The notes beneath the pieces are model-generated. The model saw only the letters and a program-made list of their open reading frames with translations, ran no database searches and was not told where the DNA came from. A DNA stretch of 50,429 bases from JBLHGU01 sp047615875 (GTDB lineage: Bacteria > Pseudomonadota > Gammaproteobacteria > Arenicellales > CAJQKF01): contig JBLHGU010000015.1 of assembly GCA_047615875.1 (NCBI GenBank), positions 1-50,429 on the forward strand. The letters are read 5' to 3'. Below are positions 1 through 6,963 of this stretch, piece by piece. Position numbers and translations under genes: made by a program. Each line of letters starts with the position of its first letter. Position 1 is the stretch's first letter.

Positions 1-489
1 GCCATGATCGAAGATCGTTCCGGTGTAATACATCGCCAGGAAGACTGGGGCCGTCGTCAGCTGGCTTTTCCAATCGAAAAAATTCATAAAGCACACTATG
101 TGTTAATGAATATCGAGTGTAATCTCGAAACTTTGGAAGAGCTGAAAAATGCTTTTAAATTTAATGATGCAGTTATTCGTAATCTGATCATTACCATTAA
201 AAAAGCTGTTACCGAAGCTTCTCCAATGCTAAAGAAGGAAGAGGAAGAAGCAGCCGCCGCTGCAGCTGAGGCAGAGGCTGAGGCAGCAAAGCAATCGTCT
301 GAAGAAGCCAAAAGTGATGAGGCTCCAGACTCTCCCGTAGCAGCAGTCGCCGAAGCAGAAGCTGTGGCAGTAGTTGCAGAAACTGAGGCTGAGGCTGTAG
401 CAGTAGTCGCTGAAGCTGAGGAAGCATCAGCCGATGTAGCAGCAGCCGATGTAGCACCATTAACTGATTCTGAAGAGGAGACAAAATAA
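1..489 (+). CDS. rpsF: 30S ribosomal protein S6, 5'-truncated by the window edge
   Basis: Small-subunit ribosomal protein S6, which pairs with S18 on the platform of the 30S subunit. The reading frame is open from base 1, and the first visible residues correspond to about residue 30 of the family, so the N-terminus lies outside the window. Seen: the diagnostic EDWGRRQLAFPI, KAHYVLMNIE, FNDAVIRN and VTEASPM stretches. After that comes an unusually long tail of roughly 80 residues rich in Ala, Glu and Val, containing a near-duplicate block (AEAEAVAVVAETEAEAVAVV). In E. coli the short acidic S6 tail is extended by RimK with glutamates; here acidic residues are encoded. The stop codon overlaps the rpsR start by one base, so the two are translationally coupled. 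Confidence 0.96.
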   Translation, partial: AMIEDRSGVIHRQEDWGRRQLAFPIEKIHKAHYVLMNIECNLETLEELKNAFKFNDAVIRNLIITIKKAVTEASPMLKKEEEEAAAAAAEAEAEAAKQSSEEAKSDEAPDSPVAAVAEAEAVAVVAETEAEAVAVVAEAEEASADVAAADVAPLTDSEEETK

Positions 490-713
490 TGGCTAGATTT
501 CAACGTCGCCGCAAGTTTTGTAAGTTCACCGCTGAAGGAATAACCGAGGTCGACTATAAAGATATCGACCTGCTGAAAGGTTTTCTGACCGAAACCGGTA
601 AGATTATTCCAAGTCGCAATACAGGCACCAAAGCCCGTTATCAACGACAGCTTTCTACCGCAGTGAAACGTGCCCGTTTTCTGGCATTGATTCCATATTG
701 CGATCAGCACTGA
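489..713 (+). CDS. rpsR: 30S ribosomal protein S18
   Basis: Ribosomal protein S18 (74 residues), the S6 partner on the 30S platform. Seen: basic N-terminus MARFQRRRKFCKF, then the conserved core DYKDIDLLKGFLTETGKI and PSRNTGTKARYQRQL, ending RARFLALIPY. The length matches the family (about 75). The ATG overlaps the rpsF stop by one base, and rplI follows 10 bases after the stop. This is the standard rpsF-rpsR-rplI operon (priB, present in enterics between rpsF and rpsR, is absent). No odd features. Confidence 0.98.
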   Translation: MARFQRRRKFCKFTAEGITEVDYKDIDLLKGFLTETGKIIPSRNTGTKARYQRQLSTAVKRARFLALIPYCDQH

Positions 714-723
714 GGTAATCTTC

Positions 724-1173
724 GTGGAAATTATTCTATTAGACCGAATTCAAAACCTGGGTGAGCTGGGTGATCTGGTAAATGTAAAGGCTGGTTATGC
801 CCGCAACTATCTGATCCCACAGAAAAAAGCCATGCCGGCTACCGAAGGTGCCAGGCTGAGAGTTGAAGAGCGTCGTAAAGAACTGGCGAAAATGGCCGAA
901 GAGAGATTGGCATCCAGCAAAGCCAGGGCAGATCTGGTTAGTCGTTCAGTTTCTCTGGCCCGTAAAGTGACAGGCGAAGAGGGGCACCTGTTTGGTTCAG
1001 TTGCGCCGCATGATATTTCAGAAGCCCTAACCAATGAAAATGCACAGATTGAAAAATCTGAAGTTGCTATGCCGGAAGGTCCAATTAAGGAGGTGGGTAG
1101 CTATCAGATCGATATCATCCTACATCCTGAAGTTCGCTTCTCTATATCTGTAGAGGTCACAGCTGAAGAGTAA
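724..1173 (+). CDS. rplI: 50S ribosomal protein L9
   Basis: Large-subunit protein L9 (149 residues), a two-lobed protein at the base of the L1 stalk. Seen: the N-terminal signature MEIILLDRIQNLGELGDLV and VKAGYARNYLIPQKKA, a long charged connecting helix (about 45-75), and the C-terminal rRNA-binding domain. The start is GTG, chosen because it gives the exact family N-terminus and lies 7 bases after GAGGT (712-716). It is the last gene of the rpsF operon and is followed by a good intrinsic terminator. Confidence 0.98.
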   Translation: MEIILLDRIQNLGELGDLVNVKAGYARNYLIPQKKAMPATEGARLRVEERRKELAKMAEERLASSKARADLVSRSVSLARKVTGEEGHLFGSVAPHDISEALTNENAQIEKSEVAMPEGPIKEVGSYQIDIILHPEVRFSISVEVTAEE

Positions 1174-1193
1174 TCTTCAGGTTTAGCTTGTTG

Positions 1194-1234
1194 AAGGCCG
1201 TGGTCGGGACTAGAATTGTCCGCACGGCCTTTTT
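1194..1234 (+). terminator. Rho-independent terminator after rplI
   Basis: AAGGCCGTG (1194-1202) pairs with CACGGCCTT near 1223-1231, with further inner pairing of GGAC with GTCC. The stem is followed directly by a run of T. This closes the rpsF-rpsR-rplI operon and separates it from dnaB. Confidence 0.75.
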
Positions 1235-1282
1235 CAATGCCGTCGAATGATTTTTCTATTTTTCCTTAGTCGATTGTAATTT

Positions 1283-2653
1283 GTGGCCACTTCCCGAGAG
1301 AGCGATTTAAAGTTACCACCCCAGGCACTGGAGGCTGAGCAATCGGTACTTGGTGGTTTGCTGCTGGATAATAGACGCTGGGACGATATTACCGAAATAC
1401 TTGGGTCGGATGATTTTTATAGCCGTCACCATCGCAGCATATTTAATGCGATAAGAGAGTTATACGAAAACGATTATCCTATCGATGTTGTCACTGCCTC
1501 GGAATGGTTACAAAAAAACGGTAAACTGGAGGAGATTGGCGGTCTTGCCTATCTCGGTTCGTTAGCTAAAAACACACCTAGTACTGCCAATCTGGTAAGT
1601 TATGCCAGAATCGTTAATGAACGTTCAGTGCTTAGAAGGTTGATTCAGAACGCGAACGACATATCTGTTAAGGCCTATAGTCCAGAAGGTAGTACACCGG
1701 ACCAGGTGCTGGATTTCGCCGAACAGAAAATATTTGAAATTACTCAGGGAGCGCGAAAACAAAAAGGCGGTTTTATGCCGATTCAGGATCTGCTTACGCA
1801 AGCAGTGGATCGTATAGAGCTGCTCTACGAGTCTGATGAGCCGTTGACCGGTGTATCAAGCGGTTTTCAGGATCTTGATAGCATGACATCTGGCTTACAG
1901 CGTTCAGACCTCATTATCATTGCTGGCCGCCCATCCATGGGTAAAACCAGTCTGGCTATGAATATCGCAGAAAATGCCGCTGTGGGTTCAAAGTTGCCGG
2001 TAGCCATCTTCAGTATGGAAATGCCTGGTCAGCAACTGGCCATGCGTATGTTGTCGTCGCTGGGCAGGATAAACGCCCATAAAGTCAGAACAGGCAAGTT
2101 AGCAATGGATGACTGGCCGAGGCTGACTTCGGCAGTGGGATTGCTTAACGCTGCACCAATATTTATAGACGACACTCCGGCATTGTCGCCGCTGGACATT
2201 CGATCCCGTGCACGTCGTTTGATTCGCGATCATGGTGAGTTGGGTATGGTAGTTATCGATTATTTGCAGTTAATGCAGGCGGCGGAAAGTCAGGATAACC
2301 GAGCGATTGAAGTTTCAAATATTACGCGTGGCCTGAAAATTTTGGCAAAAGAGCTAAACGCACCTGTCATTGTCCTGTCACAGCTTAACCGTAGTCTCGA
2401 GCAGAGGCCTAACAAGCGACCAGTGATGTCAGATTTGCGTGAGTCTGGCGCTATCGAGCAGGATGCTGATGTGATTTTGTTTATCTACAGGGATGAAGTT
2501 TATAATGAGGACAGCGCGGATAAAGGCGTCGCAGAAATCATCATTGGCAAACAGCGAAATGGTCCTACGGGCACCGTGCGACTGACTTTTCGGGGCGAGT
2601 TCACTCGATTTGAGAATTTTGCGGCCGCAGATTTTGCCGGTGATTATGGATGA
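1283..2653 (+). CDS. dnaB: Replicative DNA helicase DnaB
   Basis: Hexameric 5'-3' helicase of the replication fork (456 residues; E. coli 471), which also recruits primase. Seen: N-terminal helical domain from PPQALEAEQSVLGGLLLD, Walker A GRPSMGKT at residues 215-222, Walker B VVIDYLQLM at about 323-331, sensor segment VIVLSQLNRSLEQRP and the C-terminal arginine-containing DLRESGAIEQDAD region. No intein is present at the usual insertion points. The start is GTG with no clear Shine-Dalgarno; it is the first in-frame start giving the family length. The last 4 bases overlap alr (ATGA), so alr is coupled. Confidence 0.97.
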   Translation: MATSRESDLKLPPQALEAEQSVLGGLLLDNRRWDDITEILGSDDFYSRHHRSIFNAIRELYENDYPIDVVTASEWLQKNGKLEEIGGLAYLGSLAKNTPSTANLVSYARIVNERSVLRRLIQNANDISVKAYSPEGSTPDQVLDFAEQKIFEITQGARKQKGGFMPIQDLLTQAVDRIELLYESDEPLTGVSSGFQDLDSMTSGLQRSDLIIIAGRPSMGKTSLAMNIAENAAVGSKLPVAIFSMEMPGQQLAMRMLSSLGRINAHKVRTGKLAMDDWPRLTSAVGLLNAAPIFIDDTPALSPLDIRSRARRLIRDHGELGMVVIDYLQLMQAAESQDNRAIEVSNITRGLKILAKELNAPVIVLSQLNRSLEQRPNKRPVMSDLRESGAIEQDADVILFIYRDEVYNEDSADKGVAEIIIGKQRNGPTGTVRLTFRGEFTRFENFAAADFAGDYG

Positions 2654-3729
2654 CTTACCGCGTCCGGGCATGCCTGGATTTAAATGCAGTTCAACACAAC
2701 ATTGATTGCATCAGACGTAAATCGCCCAATACAAAGCTGGTAGCAGTTATTAAAGCTAATGCCTACGGTCATGGTCTGGGGTCTATTGCCACAACTTTAG
2801 CTGGCATGGTTGATGAATTCGCTGTGGCTAGTACTGAAGAAGCAGTGGAATTGCGGCAGATCGGAGTTGCGGAGCCCATCTGGATTCTTTCTGACTTTAG
2901 TCCATCCAGTGATCTTGAGGTGCTTGGCCCTTTTGATCTGCAGCCTGTAATCCATAGCGCTGATCAGATTGACGCACTGGAACATCTAAACACACCCGTG
3001 ACCGCCCATTTAAAAATTGACTCAGGTATGGGTAGACTGGGCTTTCGAGTGGATGAGCTAAAGTCGGCACTGGAAAGGCTTAGTACCCTGAGGCATGTAA
3101 ATATTGGTGTTCTATTGAGTCATTTAGCCTGTGCCGACGATTCAGTGCATCCGGCAACCAAGCTACAGACAACTTGCTTCGATCAACTAACAAACCACCT
3201 GAACTATGACCGTTCGCTCGCAAATTCAGCGGGTGTTTTTGCTCATCCAGAAACCCACTTTGATGTTGTCCGCAGTGGCATAGCGATTTTTGGTGTCTCT
3301 CCATTGATGGCTAAATGCGGCAAAGATTTGGGCTTGAAGCCGGTAATGACTTTGATCAGCAAAGTTCTTTCGGTAAAGAAATTATTCAAAGGGCAGTCCG
3401 TTGGCTACGGAGCCAATTTTACCTGTGCTAAGGATACAACAATGGCTATTGTTAGCTGCGGCTATGGAGATGGATATCCAAGACACGCCAAAAATGGTAC
3501 ACCAGTGCTGGTCAGAGACCAAATAGCGCCTTTAATCGGTACAATTTCAATGGATACATTGTCAATTGACGTCAGTGAAATTGAAGGTGTTGTTCCGGGT
3601 GACCCGGTAACTCTATGGGGGCGAGGTTTGCCAATTGAAAATGTCGCCAGACAAAGTGACACCATTGCCTATGAACTACTATGTGGCCTGAGTAATCGGG
3701 TTCGATTTGAGGAGCTAACGGATGGCTAA
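2650..3729 (+). CDS. alr: Alanine racemase
   Basis: PLP-dependent racemase making D-alanine for peptidoglycan (359 residues, family length). Seen: PLP lysine in VAVIKANAYGHG (K35), the opposing catalytic tyrosine in SVGYGANF (Y253), DSGMGRLGF, and the C-terminal beta domain with GTISMDTLSIDV. It overlaps dnaB by 4 bases and radA by 8, so the three genes are probably translated from one message. dnaB-alr is a common gammaproteobacterial pair. Confidence 0.97.
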   Translation: MTYRVRACLDLNAVQHNIDCIRRKSPNTKLVAVIKANAYGHGLGSIATTLAGMVDEFAVASTEEAVELRQIGVAEPIWILSDFSPSSDLEVLGPFDLQPVIHSADQIDALEHLNTPVTAHLKIDSGMGRLGFRVDELKSALERLSTLRHVNIGVLLSHLACADDSVHPATKLQTTCFDQLTNHLNYDRSLANSAGVFAHPETHFDVVRSGIAIFGVSPLMAKCGKDLGLKPVMTLISKVLSVKKLFKGQSVGYGANFTCAKDTTMAIVSCGYGDGYPRHAKNGTPVLVRDQIAPLIGTISMDTLSIDVSEIEGVVPGDPVTLWGRGLPIENVARQSDTIAYELLCGLSNRVRFEELTDG

Positions 3730-5074
3730 GCGCAAGATGAGCTTTATGTGCCAGGAATGTGGAGCAGAGGCGGGCAAATGGTCCGGTCAGTGTGCTGAAT
3801 GTTCCGAATGGAATTGCATAGTTGAAGCCCCAAAAGCCCCTTCTGGAGGTCGAGTCGACTCACTCAACGTGGCGGAAGTGACCCGGCTGGATGATATACC
3901 CGCGCTTGTTCAGCATCGTCTACCGACAGGATCGAAGGAACTGGATCGTGTGCTCGGTGGAGGACTGGTAGCTGGTTCAGTGGTGCTGCTAGGAGGTGAC
4001 CCTGGTATTGGTAAGTCTACGATATTGTTACAGGCAGCAAACCACTTGCACAAAGAAGCATCTGCGCTCTATGTAACAGGTGAAGAGTCCATTCAGCAAG
4101 TCGCCATGCGGGCCCATCGCCTGGGTTTAAAGGACGCGAGCCTGCAAGTTTGTGCTGAAAATAATCTGACCGCTATACTGCACGCCGTGGAAAAACACTC
4201 CCCGGCGGTGGTGATAGTCGACTCTATTCAAACGGTATTTACTGAGGACCTGGGGGCCGCACCAGGTAGTGTTAGTCAGGTGAGAGAATGTGCCGCGCGA
4301 TTGGTAATGATGGCAAAGCGCAGCGATGTGATTGTGGTGCTTGTAGGTCATGTCACCAAGGATGGTTCACTGGCGGGGCCGAGAATTCTTGAGCACATGG
4401 TCGATGCTGTATTGTACTTTGAAGGTGAAAAATCCAGTCGCCTGCGTTTGCTGCGAGCGATTAAAAATCGCTTTGGAGCGGTAAATGAAATAGGTGTCTT
4501 TGCGATGACCGGCTCTGGCCTTAAAGAGGTGAGTAATCCATCTGGTGTTTTCATGTCGCGTCAATCGCCAGTGGCACCGGGCAGTGTCGCCTTTGCCACC
4601 TGGGAGGGAACTCGTCCGTTGATTGTGGAGGTTCAGGCGCTGGTTGATCAAAGCAATGGGCCCAGTCCGCGACGCCTGGGATTAGGGCTTGATCAAAACC
4701 GACTGAGTATGTTGCTAGCGTTAACCCATCGTCACGCAGGCTTTGCTTTTCATGATCAGGATGTTTATGTCAATGTGGCAGGCGGGTTAAAAGTGACTGA
4801 GCCCGGCATCGATCTGGCAGTGCTGATCGCGGTATTATCCAGTTTTCGCAATCAATCGATTGATGAAAATCTGGTGGTTTTCGGTGAGGTCGGACTTTCT
4901 GGCGAAGTACGCCCGGTACAAGGTGGTCTGGAACGTTTGAAGGAGGCTTCCAAACTGGGTTTCAAAACAGCCCTGATGCCATTTGGTAATCAGACCGGTG
5001 CTGGAAAGCTGGATATAAAAACCATTCCAGTCAAACAACTTAGTGAGGCACTAACTGCTATTGGCATGGATTAG
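3722..5074 (+). CDS. radA: DNA repair protein RadA
   Basis: RecA-related branch-migration ATPase of recombinational repair (450 residues; E. coli Sms/RadA 460). Domains in order: a zinc finger with C10, C13, C24 and C27; Walker A GGDPGIGKST at about 95-104; the RadA-specific KNRFG motif (about 245); and a C-terminal Lon-like domain (about 320-450) with GGLKVTEPGIDLAV. It starts 8 bases inside the end of alr. It is the last gene of the plus-strand dnaB-alr-radA unit and is convergent with the PP2C gene. Confidence 0.97.
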   Translation: MAKRKMSFMCQECGAEAGKWSGQCAECSEWNCIVEAPKAPSGGRVDSLNVAEVTRLDDIPALVQHRLPTGSKELDRVLGGGLVAGSVVLLGGDPGIGKSTILLQAANHLHKEASALYVTGEESIQQVAMRAHRLGLKDASLQVCAENNLTAILHAVEKHSPAVVIVDSIQTVFTEDLGAAPGSVSQVRECAARLVMMAKRSDVIVVLVGHVTKDGSLAGPRILEHMVDAVLYFEGEKSSRLRLLRAIKNRFGAVNEIGVFAMTGSGLKEVSNPSGVFMSRQSPVAPGSVAFATWEGTRPLIVEVQALVDQSNGPSPRRLGLGLDQNRLSMLLALTHRHAGFAFHDQDVYVNVAGGLKVTEPGIDLAVLIAVLSSFRNQSIDENLVVFGEVGLSGEVRPVQGGLERLKEASKLGFKTALMPFGNQTGAGKLDIKTIPVKQLSEALTAIGMD

Positions 5075-5081
5075 TTTTTTT
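5050..5081 (+). terminator. Possible terminator at the end of radA
   Basis: ACTAA (5050-5054) can pair with TTAGT (5071-5075), with an inner TGC/GCA pairing, followed by a run of seven T. It includes the radA stop codon. The stem is weak, but the T run and the convergent neighbour fit a terminator. Confidence 0.4.
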
Positions 5082-5107
5082 CAAATGTTGCAGTTGGCTA
5101 TTTCCGA

Positions 5108-5893
5108 TTAGTCATCAAGGGCGAGCACTTTTATCAGCACAATGGAGATGTTGTCAGGACCACCGTGTTGGTTTGCCAGGTCAATGAGTTCATCAACAAT
5201 ATTCGGCAAGCCATCCTCGCCAAGAGCAATTCTCGTGCGAATATCCGGATCATTAATAGCATCAGTTAGGCCATCGGAACAAAGCAGGTAGATGTCACCT
5301 TCTTCTACGGGAGAAGCAATAATGTCTGGCTCGATGGCAGAGTCAACACCCAGCGCTTTTAGTAGCAAATTCCATCCGTAACCACCCTTGGCATCTTCTG
5401 CACTGACCAGCCCTAAACGTACGGATTCCTGAGCATGAGTGTGATCGGTAGTGACTTGGTGCAGACTACCACGCCGATAGCGATACATGCGCGAGTCACC
5501 CAGATGAACAGCGCATAACCCATCTCGATTGAAATGAACGGCAATAACTGTTGCACCCATACCCTGAAACTCGGGATTGTTCTTGGAGAGGGTATAAATC
5601 TGCTCGTTAGCTGCAGATACTGCTGACAATAATTCGTCGCTTCGTCTGGAGCCGGTTATTGCACCACTCGGGTCTCCCCGATCCCGATATTTACGCCCCC
5701 ATTGTTCGCTTATCGTATCCACTGCTATTTGGCTGGCGACGTCACCTGCACGATGTCCCCCCATTCCATCTGCCAGAATAGCTAAACCCATATGCGGAAC
5801 AATCTGCACATGATCCTCGTTCCTGGAACGGACCTGTCCCGTATCAGTGCCACAGGTCATTTCAAGTTTTACAGTACCCATCATCCAGCCCAT
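5108..5893 (-). CDS. PP2C-family serine/threonine protein phosphatase
   Basis: Stand-alone metal-dependent (PPM/PP2C) protein phosphatase, 261 residues with no extra domain. Seen in order: RSRNED (22-27), ADGMGGHRAGDVAS with metal-binding D42, GMGATVIAV, HLGDSRMYR, CSDGLTDAI and GGPDNISIVL near the C-terminus. These are the full set of metal ligands expected, so it should be active. By family it resembles Stp/PppA-type phosphatases that act on Hanks-type kinases, but no kinase, FHA or type VI gene is visible here. It lies 18 bases downstream of dapD on the same strand and is probably co-transcribed. The start is uncertain: GGGAG is only 3 bases from the first ATG, and methionines at codons 4 and 5 are alternatives. 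Confidence 0.9.
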   Translation of the reverse strand: MGWMMGTVKLEMTCGTDTGQVRSRNEDHVQIVPHMGLAILADGMGGHRAGDVASQIAVDTISEQWGRKYRDRGDPSGAITGSRRSDELLSAVSAANEQIYTLSKNNPEFQGMGATVIAVHFNRDGLCAVHLGDSRMYRYRRGSLHQVTTDHTHAQESVRLGLVSAEDAKGGYGWNLLLKALGVDSAIEPDIIASPVEEGDIYLLCSDGLTDAINDPDIRTRIALGEDGLPNIVDELIDLANQHGGPDNISIVLIKVLALDD

Positions 5894-5911
5894 TAACTCC
5901 CGATAATAATT

Positions 5912-6733
5912 TTAAACGTCACGCAGTAATTCGTTTATGCCAATTTTAGAGCGAGTTTTTTCATCGACTCGTTTTACGATTACGGCACAATATAAACTGT
6001 GACTACCATCTTTTGCCGGAATGTTTCCCGATACGACTACCGCGCCAGGTGGTACATAACCGTAAGTGATTTCACCAGTTTCACGGTCCAGAATGCGCGT
6101 GCTTTGACCGATGTAGACGCCCATCGATAAAACAGCACCTTCGCCGATAATAACCCCTTCTACCACTTCGCTGCGTGCGCCAATAAAACAATTGTCTTCG
6201 ATGATGGTTGGGCTGGCCTGTAAAGGTTCAAGGACGCCGCCGATACCAACACCGCCGGACAAATGCACGTTCTTGCCAATCTGTGCACAGGAACCCACTG
6301 TAGCCCAGGTATCTACCATGGTGCCGGTATCAACATAGGCACCAAAATTTACGTAGCTGGGCATTAATACTACACCCGGTGCGATATAAGCCCCTTTACG
6401 TACCGCCGCCGGAGGCACAACACGAAAACCACCTGCTTCAAAATCGGCCCGACCATAATCCGCGAACTTGCTGTCAACTTTATCGAAGTAATTGGTATAA
6501 CCGTCGCGTACCACGGCATTCGGAGTAATGCGAAAAGATAGCAGTACCGCTTTCTTTAGCCATTGATTTACAACCCATTGGCCGTCGATCTTTTCTGCTA
6601 CTCGGGCGGTGCCATTGTCCAGCAGGTCAAGGGCTGCGTAAACAGCATCACGAACCTCGGCTGTGGACTCGTTGGGGGTTATATTGGCTCGATTTTCGAA
6701 GGCCTGTTCAATTACAGATTGAATGTCGTTCAT
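5912..6733 (-). CDS. dapD: 2,3,4,5-tetrahydropyridine-2,6-dicarboxylate N-succinyltransferase
   Basis: Succinyl-CoA-dependent enzyme of the succinylase branch of lysine and meso-diaminopimelate synthesis (273 residues; E. coli 274). Seen: N-terminal helical domain, VVNQWLKKAVLLSFR, then a left-handed beta-helix of hexapeptide repeats (about 105-230) with YVNFGAYVDTGTMVDTW, VHLSGGVGIGGVLEP and NCFIGARSEVVEG. The C-terminus RSKIGINELLRDV is typical. It sits between glnD and a PP2C gene. No strong ribosome binding site is visible before the ATG. Confidence 0.97.
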   Translation of the reverse strand: MNDIQSVIEQAFENRANITPNESTAEVRDAVYAALDLLDNGTARVAEKIDGQWVVNQWLKKAVLLSFRITPNAVVRDGYTNYFDKVDSKFADYGRADFEAGGFRVVPPAAVRKGAYIAPGVVLMPSYVNFGAYVDTGTMVDTWATVGSCAQIGKNVHLSGGVGIGGVLEPLQASPTIIEDNCFIGARSEVVEGVIIGEGAVLSMGVYIGQSTRILDRETGEITYGYVPPGAVVVSGNIPAKDGSHSLYCAVIVKRVDEKTRSKIGINELLRDV

Positions 6734-6963
6734 TAAATGATACTCGTAAAAGAAGAAGAATTATGTGGAGCTTGCTAAACAGTCTCAGCTCAGGTCATCC
6801 CAGGAAGGATGAAAATTCAGGGCTAGAATGAGAATTGAACCTGATCGTTGGCTATTGTGAAGATTGGCAACGGCAATATTATAGTAATTGTGTTCAATTT
6901 GCTCATTCGTGAATTGTGTATAACCCCGTGATTATAGTGTAGTGCTATGCAGTATGTCGCCAC
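6734..6963 (-). promoter_or_regulatory. 230-base gap between glnD and dapD with two TATAAT boxes
   Basis: On the minus strand there are two perfect TATAAT hexamers, at 6936-6931 and 6883-6878. The first has a -35 candidate GCGACA (6960-6955) at an 18-base spacing; the second lacks a convincing -35. Either could drive dapD and the PP2C gene, leaving a leader of about 150-200 bases. No open reading frame, RNA gene or terminator is evident in the gap. Confidence 0.35.

Noticed and set aside
330..470. Short repeats in rpsF as a possible CRISPR-like array
   Set aside because: The repeats are in-frame Ala/Glu/Val codons inside a gene, with no regular spacers.
96..710. Long Ser/Ala-rich open frame on the minus strand opposite rpsF and rpsR
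   Set aside because: It is the mirror of the GC-rich Ala/Glu codon repeats of the S6 tail and of rpsR, with no family resemblance or ribosome binding site.
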